NCBI GenBank assembly: GCA_002336815.1
Contig: DDEU01000088.1
Span: 113,287-177,286 of the forward strand
Source: Chitinophagaceae bacterium UBA1946
GTDB taxonomy: Bacteria > Bacteroidota > Bacteroidia > Chitinophagales > Chitinophagaceae
Length of the DNA stretch: 64,000 nucleotides
Reading direction: 5' to 3'
Each line of letters begins with the position of its first letter. The stretch's first letter is position 1. Shown here in pieces: positions 7,154 to 16,433 of this stretch. The notes below the pieces were generated by a model. That model was not told the DNA's origin. It saw only the letters and a program-made list of their open reading frames with translations, and ran no database searches. Made by a program: the position numbers and the translations under genes.

Positions 7154-8854
7154 ATGCCACAGCAAACTTCTAAATACCAGGTGAGCCTGATCGTCCTGCT
7201 CTTTTTTTGTCTGCCTGCTGTTGCCCAAACTGACAAACAACAGTGGGTAAGGTTGCTCAACCAGCCATTCGACGGAGTTAATACAGCCACTGCTGTATTG
7301 TGGGATTCCATCCGTTCAAAACCCAAAGAAGAGATTTACAGCATCATCTCATCACTGGAAAAAGACAAAACCGTGAGTGACAATACGGAGGGCCAGGTAA
7401 AACTGTTATTGCTAAAAATAAAGTATTGCAGCATCAATTCGGGCTATTACGATAACAGCACCTGGCCAGACATGGGTGAAAAAGCCATCCGGCTTTCAAA
7501 TGCTGCGGAAAACAATTACCTGCTGCAAAGCACTTACAGCCTCCTGGGCGAGATCTATCAAAAAGGCAGCAACAATGGCATGGCCATTTTTTACCTGATG
7601 AAAGCCAGCGCCATGTCGGAAGACCTCGGGTATAAAAAAGAGGTCATCATCACCAATAAGATAACTACCAGCAGCGCCCTTTACCATACCGAAAACTATG
7701 AAGAGTGCATTGCGTATTGCCGCAGCGAACCCAATCTTGAAAAAGATTTTGCACCCATCACTGTTATTACGGCCTACAATAATACCGGTCTAAGCTACCT
7801 GAAACTAAAGCGTTTTGATTCTGCACTCTACTATTTTGCCCGGGTGGTTGCGTATTGCAAAAAGATAAATTATGGTGTATGGACAGGCATTGCATCGGGC
7901 AATATCGGTGATGTACTGCACCTGCAGGGGAAGGATACCGAAGCAATGCCGTACTGGCAGATCGATTACGACAGCAGCCTTCGTTACAATGAATGGAAAA
8001 ATGCAGGCCTCACGCTGGCATATATGAGCCAGTACCAGTTTAGCAATGGCCAGCAGGAAAAAGCCATGAAACAATTGCAATGGGCAGAAGCCGTGAACCA
8101 GGTGGATCCTGGAAATTTATTGAAGATATACCAGGTAAAATATGAATGTTTTAAAAAGATGGGGCTTGCTGATTCTGCCGAATATTTTTTAAAAAAGCAA
8201 TATCATTTATCCGATTCCCTCAATAAAGTGATCAGCGCCAACAACTTCACCACGGTTGAATTAAAACTTTCTTACGAAAAATCTAACCAGGAATATAAAT
8301 TGCTTAAAAAAGAGCGGGAGGCAGAAGTGACCAGGCGCAACCTGTTAATACTTGCCCTCGCTTCTACCGGGCTCATTGGTTTGCTGCTCTACAACCGCCA
8401 GCGGCTTCGCACCAAACTCGCCCTGCAACAACAATCGATCGCCGAAGCGGAAAAAGATGCGGCCAAAAACCAGTTGCAACTGTTTACCCAAACCCTGCTC
8501 GAAAAAAATGAGCAGATCGAACAACTCAATGCATCACTTCAGCAACAGGCAGTGGTTACCAACGACGAGTTGATTCACCAAACCCTGTTAACCGATTACG
8601 ACTGGAACCGGTTCAAAGAATTGTTTGAAAAGATTCACCCTGCATTTTTTGCAAGACTAAAGAATATGGCACCGGGTATTACACAATCTGAGATGCGCCT
8701 GGCAGCCCTTATTAAACTCAACCTCGATAATAAACAAATGGCCAGCATGCAGGGCATCAGCGTGAGCAGCCTGCGGGGCAACAAAACCCGCCTGCGCCAA
8801 AAGCTCAATATCTCCGCCGAAACCGACCTCGAAGAAGTAGTAAGGCAATTGTAA
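7154..8854 (+). CDS. TPR-containing membrane regulator with C-terminal LuxR-like HTH
   Basis: A 566-residue protein of a Bacteroidota-typical design. It has a signal peptide or first membrane segment (VSLIVLLFFCLPAVAQ, cleavage near residue 24), periplasmic TPR-type helical repeats to about residue 380, and one transmembrane segment near 396-412 (LLILALASTGLIGLLLY). A cytoplasmic coiled coil follows (QQSIAEAEKDAAKNQLQLF), then a helix-turn-helix near residues 505-566 (ITQSEMRLAALIKLNLDNKQ, then KTRLRQKL). There is no kinase or receiver domain, so it is a one-component regulator joining a periplasmic TPR sensor to DNA binding. It precedes a T9SS cargo/fibre gene pair and may regulate it (inference). 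Confidence 0.85.
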   Translation: MPQQTSKYQVSLIVLLFFCLPAVAQTDKQQWVRLLNQPFDGVNTATAVLWDSIRSKPKEEIYSIISSLEKDKTVSDNTEGQVKLLLLKIKYCSINSGYYDNSTWPDMGEKAIRLSNAAENNYLLQSTYSLLGEIYQKGSNNGMAIFYLMKASAMSEDLGYKKEVIITNKITTSSALYHTENYEECIAYCRSEPNLEKDFAPITVITAYNNTGLSYLKLKRFDSALYYFARVVAYCKKINYGVWTGIASGNIGDVLHLQGKDTEAMPYWQIDYDSSLRYNEWKNAGLTLAYMSQYQFSNGQQEKAMKQLQWAEAVNQVDPGNLLKIYQVKYECFKKMGLADSAEYFLKKQYHLSDSLNKVISANNFTTVELKLSYEKSNQEYKLLKKEREAEVTRRNLLILALASTGLIGLLLYNRQRLRTKLALQQQSIAEAEKDAAKNQLQLFTQTLLEKNEQIEQLNASLQQQAVVTNDELIHQTLLTDYDWNRFKELFEKIHPAFFARLKNMAPGITQSEMRLAALIKLNLDNKQMASMQGISVSSLRGNKTRLRQKLNISAETDLEEVVRQL

Positions 8855-9235
8855 ATATTTCCTGCGGCCTCCCCACAAAGCAGCTTCAGCACTTCCAAAC
8901 CTACCTGGCAGCACCCAGCTTATTTTTTTACGCACTTTTTGAATCCATCAAACACTGTTCCACACTGCATTACAACGATGCAGCGCTTTGCAGCGCCCCT
9001 TGCAGCCCATTGCAGCGGCAAATGTTTGCAACCGCCTTTTGAGCAGGCTTACTTTGTTCAAAAATCAAGCATGCAGGTTTTTGCACTTTTAAAAAGACAC
9101 TGGTGGGGCATATTGTTCCTGGCGGGCTTGCTGGCCCTGGTCCTTTTTACATGGGAGGCCCAGCAAAAAGTGAACAGGCTGGAACAAAAGATCAAAGACC
9201 CTTCTCCGGAAAATCAAAAAACAACACTACTGCAT

Positions 9236-11401
9236 ATGAAAATATTTTTGTTGCTGCTGGCTGCACTGCTACCGGCCCCTTTACTGGATGCCCAAACGCT
9301 CAACATTCATCCCGGAACTTCCCTGGTGATGAAAGGAAATGTTCAACTGGTACTAAGGGATGTTTCGATCGTAAACAATGGCGTACTGCATGCCGGCACC
9401 GGCACCGTTAAGTTTACCGGTTACAAAGACAGTTCGGCTTCCTTTTTTGCCGGTAATCCCACTACACTCTATAATTTATCCATTGACAAGACTGCCTATG
9501 GAACGGCACTAACCACGCCCGTATCAGTCAGGAATGTACTTGGGGTGTATGGCGGCCAGCTATTCACCGATAGCAACCTGGTTTTGAAATCTGCTGCTGA
9601 TCTTACTGCACGGGTAGATGTGATACCAGCGGCGGCCGGGATCATTGGCAAATCCATCGTGGAAAGGTATTTTCCCAACCGGCGTTCCTGGCGCCTTGTA
9701 ACAGCTCCTGTAACGGCTGCACCAACCATCTTTGATTCCTGGCAAAACAAAGCTGTTTATTTACCGGGCATCAATACCTGCATCACCGGGCCCAATCCCT
9801 CCGGCCCCGCCGGTAATGGGCTTGATGCCAGTCCGCAAAACAACGCCTCCATGAAAACATGGAACTATGCTACCCAGTTGCTGGAACCCTTACTCAATAC
9901 AAAAACGCCGCTATCTGCCGGCAACAATGGCAGTGCTGATAATACCGGCTATTTTTTGTTTGTAAGGGGCGACAGGGACATCAATAATTTCATCATCCCC
10001 AATTCCAATAATACCACACTTATCTGCAATGGCAAATTGCAAACAGGTACGCAGAGTTTTACAGCAGCAACAATACCTGGTGCAGTAACATTGATCGGCA
10101 ATCCATTTGCTTCGCCGGTTGATTTTAATGCTGTTGCCGGCAACAACCTGGTTAAGCGGTTCTATGTATGGGACCCAACCTTAAACATTGTTGGAGGATA
10201 TGTAATGCTCGATGATCTTGACAATGACGGGCTGTTTACAAAATCGATCGCTGCCTCACAACAGGACAATCAGCTGCAAAGCGGGCAGGCGTTTTTTGTG
10301 CAAACCCTCAATAATGGCCCAGCCTCCGTAGTTTTTCCTGAAACCTGCAAATCAGCCGCCGGCAGCAATGCCCTGTTCAGGCCTTCTTCTCCTGCGGCGC
10401 TGCAAACCATCCGCATTGTCCTGAACAGGATGGCGGCAGACAGCAGCATGTATTTTACAGATGCAACCCTGCTGGAATGCAGTGATGCATTCAGCGACAG
10501 CGTTGACCTGAATGACGCCGTTAAATTCAGCAACATCAATGAAAATATCGGGCTTCAGCGCTATGGCCAGGTATTAACGGCTGAAAGAAGGCCAATACTG
10601 AAAAACAATGACACGATCTTTTTAAAGATCAACCGCACCACGCCGGGAAATTATCAATTTGTAATAAGTACCGCTGCCATCAATGATGTTTCACTTCAGG
10701 CATGGTTGGAAGACGGCTACCTGCAAAGCAGGCAGGAAATTGATCTTTCCAATACCAGTGTAATTGATTTTACAATTGATGGCAATGCTGCATCTGCGGC
10801 ACCGGCAAGATTCAGGATCGTATTCCGCCGGCTGCAGGTATTACCGGTAACTTTTATCAGTGTAACTGCCCGGGACCATAAAGACCGTGTAGATATCGAA
10901 TGGCGGGTTGCAAATGAATGGTCACTCACCCACTACGAAATTGAGCACTCTGTTGATGCAAACAATTTTATCCGCATCGGCACACAGGCCGTTGCTGGTA
11001 ATGACGGCGCCGCACATCTTTACCAGTTTGCAGACCCAGCCCGGTTGCCGGGTAATAATTTTTACAGGATAAAAGCATACGATGCCGGAGGAAATATTAC
11101 CAGCAGCACCATTGTCAATGTGTTCATCAACGATAAAAATAAACGTCTCAGCATTTACCCGAATCCTGTGCAAAACAACTTCATTCATGTGTACCTGGGT
11201 GATCATGCACCCGGAACCTGCCAGGTGAGATTGTACAACAGTTCTGCCCAATTGCTGCATGCAGGAACAATCGGGACCGGCACACCTGGCACTGCCATTA
11301 CGTTAAAGCCGGAAAACATCTTACCTGCAGGCATTTACCAGTTAGAAATCATTTACACAGATAACAAAAAGGAAATCCGGCAATTCATTGTTGCCAATTA
11401 A
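9236..11401 (+). CDS. T9SS-exported surface protein with C-terminal sorting domain
   Basis: About 721 residues from the ATG at 9236, which gives a standard signal peptide (KIFLLLLAALLPAPLLDAQ). The reading frame is open further upstream to 8939, including an ATG at 9071 followed by another hydrophobic stretch (WWGILFLAGLLALVLFTW). The later start is preferred because it restores normal signal-peptide geometry. The central part (GKSIVERYFPNRRSWRLVTAP, YFLFVRGDR, VTLIGNPFASPVDF, YVWDP) is paralogous to the C-terminal third of the 2,709-aa protein at 38,539. The end (RLSIYPNPVQNNFIHV to the last residue) is a type A T9SS sorting domain, implying export and surface attachment or release. The fibre-like gene begins 10 nt later, probably in the same operon. 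Confidence 0.85.
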   Translation: MKIFLLLLAALLPAPLLDAQTLNIHPGTSLVMKGNVQLVLRDVSIVNNGVLHAGTGTVKFTGYKDSSASFFAGNPTTLYNLSIDKTAYGTALTTPVSVRNVLGVYGGQLFTDSNLVLKSAADLTARVDVIPAAAGIIGKSIVERYFPNRRSWRLVTAPVTAAPTIFDSWQNKAVYLPGINTCITGPNPSGPAGNGLDASPQNNASMKTWNYATQLLEPLLNTKTPLSAGNNGSADNTGYFLFVRGDRDINNFIIPNSNNTTLICNGKLQTGTQSFTAATIPGAVTLIGNPFASPVDFNAVAGNNLVKRFYVWDPTLNIVGGYVMLDDLDNDGLFTKSIAASQQDNQLQSGQAFFVQTLNNGPASVVFPETCKSAAGSNALFRPSSPAALQTIRIVLNRMAADSSMYFTDATLLECSDAFSDSVDLNDAVKFSNINENIGLQRYGQVLTAERRPILKNNDTIFLKINRTTPGNYQFVISTAAINDVSLQAWLEDGYLQSRQEIDLSNTSVIDFTIDGNAASAAPARFRIVFRRLQVLPVTFISVTARDHKDRVDIEWRVANEWSLTHYEIEHSVDANNFIRIGTQAVAGNDGAAHLYQFADPARLPGNNFYRIKAYDAGGNITSSTIVNVFINDKNKRLSIYPNPVQNNFIHVYLGDHAPGTCQVRLYNSSAQLLHAGTIGTGTPGTAITLKPENILPAGIYQLEIIYTDNKKEIRQFIVAN

Positions 11402-11411
11402 TTGATACAGC

Positions 11412-13718
11412 ATGTTAAAAACTATTTTTATGAAACACAAACCTGTTCTTGTTTTTATGTTGATGCTATTGATCTCAACAGCCCTAACGGCACAGAATAT
11501 TGCGATCAATGACAATGGCGCCACGCCCGACACCAGTGCAATGCTTGACATCAGCAGTACTACCAAAGGTTTTCTTCCGCCAAGAATGACACTGGCACAA
11601 CGCAACCTGATTCCCTCACCGGCGGATGGCTTGATGGTGTACAGCATTGACGACAGCAGTTATTATTTTTATAAAAATGGATGGAATAAATTTTCGAGAA
11701 GCGCCGAAGCCTGGGGATTAAGTGGCAATTCGGGAATTAATGCAGCTTCACAATTTATCGGCACTACCGATCTAAAGCCACTTATTTTTAAGGTGAACAA
11801 TTACAATGGCGGGCAGCTCCATCCACAAACCGGCAACACGGCATTGGGACCACAAAGTTTAGATTCTAACACTACCGGCACAGGCAATACAGCGCTTGGC
11901 CTGCTGGCCGGCGCCGCCAATAAAACAGGCAGTGGCAATACATTCATCGGTTCAAATGCAGATGCACTGAGCAGTGACCTGGTAAATGCAACAGCCATTG
12001 GTGCCAATGCAAAAGTTGGGCAAAGCAATAGCATCATACTAGGAAACAGCAGTACGAAGATTGGGCTTGGCACAACTGCTCCCGGATCAGTTGGCATTGT
12101 TTCCACTCATTTTGAGATCGCCGATGAGGATGGGACGAACAGCGATTTCCAAATGCGGGTTGCCTCCTCCGGGTACCCATTGACGAACCTGCTGGCATCT
12201 GCTGGTTCTTTATCGGCCCCTTCCAGTCTTGCCGGAAACAAACCAACCGGTATATTGCAAAGCGGGTATTACTCCGGCGGCAGCTATAAAAATGCTTCCG
12301 GCATCATTTTCAGCAGCGGTGATAACCCTAACGGATACTCGCCTGGCAAAATCCAGCTATATACAAGGGCAGACAGCACTACATCGGTTACCAATACCTT
12401 CACGATGAATGAACGCGGCAATGTCGGCATCGGAACTGCAACCCCCAATGCACCGCTGCAGTTCAGCAATACTTCTAAAAACCGGAAAATTGTATTGTAT
12501 GATGCCAATAACAACGACCACCAGTTCTATGGGTTTGGTATCAATACCAATATGATCCGTTACCAAACAGACAGTCCGGGCAGCGATCATGTATTTTTTG
12601 CAGCTGCTTCCTCCAGCGCTTCGGGTGAATTATTCAGGATCAAAGGAAACGGCAGAATTGGCGTAGGTGTTGCAAAACCATACACCCTGTTTTCCAATCT
12701 TGATTCTAATGTGCTTGGCGGAGATGGAATCGGCATGGGAAGCAAGTCCTTGTCCTGGGGGATAGACGTACAGGGATATGTTCAGGGGCTCTACAACCGG
12801 CACACCGGTTTAGGGGGGAACGGGCTGTCAGTAAAAATTGCCGGTACTGCTGCAAACAATACGCTGCTGGATCTTTGTACAGCGCCTTATGCAACCGCCC
12901 CCGCCAACTCTGTAATGATCGTTCGGGGAAACGGGAATGTGGGTATAAATACCGGAACGCCACAGCAAAAGCTGGATGTAGCAGGCAATGTGAAAATCAG
13001 GGACAGCATTGCAGTGGGCATCGTTGCTCCCCATGCACCGCTGCATTTTTCCAATGCGCTGCAAAACCGTAAGATCGTGTTACTGGAAACTGCAAATGAC
13101 GATCATCAGTTTTTTGGTTTCGGCATTAACAGCAGCATATTGCGTTACCAAACATCTACTACGGCAAGCGACCATGTTTTTTATGCAGGAAGTTCGGCAA
13201 CAACTTCTAACGAACTGGTGCGGATAAAGGGCAATGGCAAAGTTGGCATCAGCAACGCCGCCCCTGTTTCCCTGCTGTGCAACACCAATTTGAATATCAT
13301 CGCAGCAGGTGGTGTAGGCATCAATACAAATTCGTTTAGTTGGTCAACAAACGAGGTCGGCTATGCACAGGCATTGTACAATGGATCCCTGAGCTCGAAC
13401 AGCAATGGTTTATGCATCAAGATCGCCAATAGTACCAGCAGTGCCAGGATACTTGACCTTTCAACAGGCCCTACTCAAAATGCCGCAGGCACATCTGTGT
13501 TATTGGTAAGAGGCGATGGCAATATTGGTATCAATACCACAACGCCGGCAGAAAAGCTCAGCGTAAACGGAGCCGTAACCATTGCAAGTGGCGGGTATGC
13601 CGTGATTACTAACGGTGACGCAACACCTGTTCCGGCCGGCGGGGCCGGAACCATTGTGTTTTCCAGCAGTCATTTTTTTGGATGGAATGGCACACAATGG
13701 AAGCAACTTGATAATTGA
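11412..13718 (+). CDS. Fibre-like secreted protein with collagen/YadA-head-type repeats
   Basis: Up to 768 residues; a start at 11430 (MKHKPVLVFMLMLL) gives a cleaner signal peptide ending in TALTAQ. The N-terminal module (AMLDISSTTKGFLPPRMTL, then DGLMVYSIDD) is shared with the S74 fibre protein at 58,839. Next come TGTGNTALG/GSGNTFIGS repeats like the trimeric head repeats of YadA-type adhesins. Two long near-duplicate blocks follow: 12,450-12,970 and 13,020-13,560, both with 'NRKIVL.D/E..NDDHQF.GFGIN'. There is no S74 chaperone domain and no T9SS sorting signal at the end (FFGWNGTQWKQLDN), so how it is held at the surface is unclear; its operon partner upstream carries the sorting domain. 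Confidence 0.75.
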   Translation: MLKTIFMKHKPVLVFMLMLLISTALTAQNIAINDNGATPDTSAMLDISSTTKGFLPPRMTLAQRNLIPSPADGLMVYSIDDSSYYFYKNGWNKFSRSAEAWGLSGNSGINAASQFIGTTDLKPLIFKVNNYNGGQLHPQTGNTALGPQSLDSNTTGTGNTALGLLAGAANKTGSGNTFIGSNADALSSDLVNATAIGANAKVGQSNSIILGNSSTKIGLGTTAPGSVGIVSTHFEIADEDGTNSDFQMRVASSGYPLTNLLASAGSLSAPSSLAGNKPTGILQSGYYSGGSYKNASGIIFSSGDNPNGYSPGKIQLYTRADSTTSVTNTFTMNERGNVGIGTATPNAPLQFSNTSKNRKIVLYDANNNDHQFYGFGINTNMIRYQTDSPGSDHVFFAAASSSASGELFRIKGNGRIGVGVAKPYTLFSNLDSNVLGGDGIGMGSKSLSWGIDVQGYVQGLYNRHTGLGGNGLSVKIAGTAANNTLLDLCTAPYATAPANSVMIVRGNGNVGINTGTPQQKLDVAGNVKIRDSIAVGIVAPHAPLHFSNALQNRKIVLLETANDDHQFFGFGINSSILRYQTSTTASDHVFYAGSSATTSNELVRIKGNGKVGISNAAPVSLLCNTNLNIIAAGGVGINTNSFSWSTNEVGYAQALYNGSLSSNSNGLCIKIANSTSSARILDLSTGPTQNAAGTSVLLVRGDGNIGINTTTPAEKLSVNGAVTIASGGYAVITNGDATPVPAGGAGTIVFSSSHFFGWNGTQWKQLDN

Positions 13719-13895
13719 TAAAATCTGCAAGAAACAGGAATAGTAAACGGGCTGCAAATACTCCTGTAAAAACTGGCCTGCCGGCTTCGTTCAACGGGTT
13801 CAAACATTCAAAATAATACATACCTGTTGCTAACAGGATTTTATTTGCCGTTGTACAATCCATCTAAAATCCATGTCTTTTGTTGCAATAGCTTC

Positions 13896-13903
13896 TATAT
13901 TTG
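13896..13903 (+). promoter_or_regulatory. -7 promoter element (TATATTTG) of purK
   Basis: Exact TAnnTTTG ending four bases before the purK ATG at 13908, so the message would be nearly leaderless. This favours the ATG at 13908 over longer in-frame starts. Confidence 0.65.
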
Positions 13904-13907
13904 CCCA

Positions 13908-15032
13908 ATGAAAAAAATCGGCATTCTTGGTGGAGGCCAGTTAGGGCGCATGCTGTTGCAGGCGGCAGCCAACTACCCCGTTGAAACTTTTGTAATGGAG
14001 AACGACCCGGAATGTCCTGCTGCCCACTTGTGCAATCATTTTACCAAGGGTGATATCACCAACTACAATGATGTGTACCAGTTTGGAAAAGGCCTTGAGG
14101 CGCTTACGATCGAAATAGAAAGTGTGAATGCCGATGCGCTGGAGCAACTGGAAAAAGAAGGTGTGAAGATCTATCCAAAACCAGCCGCCCTGAAGACGAT
14201 CAAAAATAAAATTTTACAAAAGCAGTTCTATAAAAACAACCAGGTGCCAACCAGCGATTTTGTGATCACCGGCAATGCAGCCGCACTGCATGAGCACAGT
14301 GATTTTTTGCCGGCCGTGCATAAATTGGGCGAAGGCGGCTATGACGGCAGGGGTGTCCAGATCATCAAAACGGCAGCAGATCTTTCTCTTGGTTTTGATG
14401 CACCCGCCGTGTTGGAAAAAATGGTACCCATTGCAAAAGAGATCGCCATGATCGTGGCGGTGGATGATAAGTACGACATGGTCTTTTATCCTCCCGTGGA
14501 TATGGTATTTGACCATGAACTTAATTTACTGAGCCACCAGGTTAGCCCGGCAGTATTGCCGGATAAAACGTTCTGGAAAGTGGAAGCGATCGCCATTGCT
14601 GTAGTAAAGGCGTTCAAAAGTCCGGGCATTTTTGCGGTGGAATTATTTATAGACAAGAATGGGGAAGTGTATGTGAATGAAACGGCACCCAGGGTTCACA
14701 ACAGCGGTCATCACAGTATCGAAGCAAATTATTCTTCGCAGTTCGACATGCTGTGGCGCATCATGCTCAACTATCCGTTGGGAAATACAGAACATATTAT
14801 GCCGGCGGCCATTGTTAACATATTGGGGGCTGAAGGTTATAGCGGACCAGCTTTTTATGAGGGCCTGGAAGCCGTAATGAAAATACCGAACTGCTTTGTA
14901 CACATCTATGGTAAAAGCCACACCAAACCCGGTAGAAAAATGGGACATGTAACGATCATGAGCAGGGAAAAACAGGAACTCATTCACCAGGTGAACCGCA
15001 TCAAACACACGCTAAAAGTGATCAGCCGGTAA
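13908..15032 (+). CDS. purK: N5-carboxyaminoimidazole ribonucleotide synthetase
   Basis: ATP-grasp enzyme that carboxylates AIR to N5-CAIR in purine synthesis, working directly before PurE. From the ATG at 13908 the protein has 374 residues, the usual size. The N-terminal IGILGGGQLGRML binds substrate. ATP-grasp elements include 'HKLGEGGYDGRGVQ' and 'VEAIAIAVVKAF...GIFAVELFID', and the catalytic loop is 'VNETAPRVHNSGHHSIEA'. The open frame extends 27 codons upstream but that part overlaps the promoter. purE lies 5.9 kb downstream on the same strand, separated by an oppositely oriented efflux operon. Confidence 0.97.
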   Translation: MKKIGILGGGQLGRMLLQAAANYPVETFVMENDPECPAAHLCNHFTKGDITNYNDVYQFGKGLEALTIEIESVNADALEQLEKEGVKIYPKPAALKTIKNKILQKQFYKNNQVPTSDFVITGNAAALHEHSDFLPAVHKLGEGGYDGRGVQIIKTAADLSLGFDAPAVLEKMVPIAKEIAMIVAVDDKYDMVFYPPVDMVFDHELNLLSHQVSPAVLPDKTFWKVEAIAIAVVKAFKSPGIFAVELFIDKNGEVYVNETAPRVHNSGHHSIEANYSSQFDMLWRIMLNYPLGNTEHIMPAAIVNILGAEGYSGPAFYEGLEAVMKIPNCFVHIYGKSHTKPGRKMGHVTIMSREKQELIHQVNRIKHTLKVISR

Positions 15033-15033
15033 A

Positions 15034-16326
15034 TTACTGCAGCATACTTGCAATACGCATCAATTCTGTTTCAGAGAACTTGGCTGCATAGCCCAGGTTG
15101 ATCAAACGATACCCTGATTCTTCAAAACTCTGCTGTGCATTCTTTACTTCAACGATCGTGGCCTGCCGCAATTGAAAACGCTGCAATACAAGATCAAGTA
15201 ACTGTGCGGATAATTGATAATTGTTCTGTTCTGTTTCTAATTGTTTTATGGCACTGGTATAAGCCTGGTAAGTTTTTACGGCCTGTGCGGTATAGTCTCT
15301 TATCAATACGGATCGCTGCAATCCTGCACTGTTAACGGCAATGGAAGCAGCCTGTTCCTGGCGTTTGTAGGAAGAACCATTGTAAATAGGAATGCCGATG
15401 CTTACACCAATAACAGGACCATAACTCTGGTTTAGCAATATCTGCCCGGCACCTGCATTGTTCCGGCTGAAATTATATCCTGTGGTTGCCCGAATAGACG
15501 GGTAGCGCTGTGCGGCAGTTTCCTTTACAATTTGCTGACTGATGGAAACCTCATCCTGTGCAGCTGCGATATCAGGGTTTTGATCGAGCCGGTTAAGAAT
15601 GGTGGAGAAGTCAATTTTGTTGTTCACAACAATGCTATCCAGTATAACGATGCTGCTGTCTGTTTTTAAGGTGAGTAGCCGAAGCAATTCTGTTTTTGAT
15701 TGAGCGATCACCAGTTCCTGTGCCTGTTGCTGTTGTACCAGTGAGTTCAGGTCGATCTGTGATTGAAAGAGATCAGCATTGTTGGCAAGACCAACCTGCT
15801 GGCTTGCTTTTACAATTTCCAGCCGCTGTTTGGCTGCTTCGATAGAGCGGTCAATTGTTTTCATGTAACCCTGCTGACGAACCACGTCATAATAAGCATT
15901 GCTCACATCTGCAATGATATTCTGTACCTGCGAATTCAGTACTTTCATACTTTGCTGTTGCAGGATCGCCAGTCTTTTTTTTGTGGCCACTACCCTGCCG
16001 CCATTGAATAACAAAATACTGCCGGTAACATTGGCGGTAAGTGCATTGGCTGCTGCATTATTGCGTTGTATGCTTACGCCGGTGTTGAGTTTCTGATTCA
16101 CACTGGTGATCTGTTCATTGTCATTCAGTGCGCCTGTTACCAGCGGAAGGCCGCCGGCATACCCGTAATTGTTATAGATACTGTCTGTACTGATCCTGTT
16201 ATTGACCAATTGTATATCCAGGCTGTTCTTAAGCGCTGTATTGATTGCCTGCCGTAGCGGCAGGGGCTGCTGTGCTTTCACACACACCGAAGCAAAGAGC
16301 AGCAGGAAGAGGCTGTATTTTTTCAT
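15034..16326 (-). CDS. TolC-family outer membrane efflux protein
   Basis: Outer-membrane channel of an RND efflux system, 430 residues with signal peptide (KKYSLFLLLFASVCVKAQ). The protein has the two-fold repeated TolC layout: long coiled-coil helices (residues about 95-235 and 270-425, rich in Q, A, L) each followed by a beta segment. It is the last gene of the three-gene operon MFP-RND-OMF transcribed leftwards. Its stop codon is one base from the stop of convergent purK, leaving no room for a separate terminator. Confidence 0.9.
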   Translation of the reverse strand: MKKYSLFLLLFASVCVKAQQPLPLRQAINTALKNSLDIQLVNNRISTDSIYNNYGYAGGLPLVTGALNDNEQITSVNQKLNTGVSIQRNNAAANALTANVTGSILLFNGGRVVATKKRLAILQQQSMKVLNSQVQNIIADVSNAYYDVVRQQGYMKTIDRSIEAAKQRLEIVKASQQVGLANNADLFQSQIDLNSLVQQQQAQELVIAQSKTELLRLLTLKTDSSIVILDSIVVNNKIDFSTILNRLDQNPDIAAAQDEVSISQQIVKETAAQRYPSIRATTGYNFSRNNAGAGQILLNQSYGPVIGVSIGIPIYNGSSYKRQEQAASIAVNSAGLQRSVLIRDYTAQAVKTYQAYTSAIKQLETEQNNYQLSAQLLDLVLQRFQLRQATIVEVKNAQQSFEESGYRLINLGYAAKFSETELMRIASMLQ

Positions 16327-16433
16327 TGTTCTTATAAATATTGCTGCGATTGCAGCGTGCGTTTTTATTGTTGTACCAACAGGTGCCTTTTAATCCATTC
16401 TGTATAGTAGATATCATATCACCGGTTGAGTCA

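Noticed and set aside
7154..8854. Two-component sensor kinase
   Set aside because: There is a TPR sensor part, a membrane segment and an HTH, but no HisKA, ATPase or receiver motif.
11412..13718. Prophage tail-fibre region
   Set aside because: Fibre-like proteins here have Sec signals and T9SS-linked neighbours; no capsid, terminase, integrase or lysis genes occur in the window.
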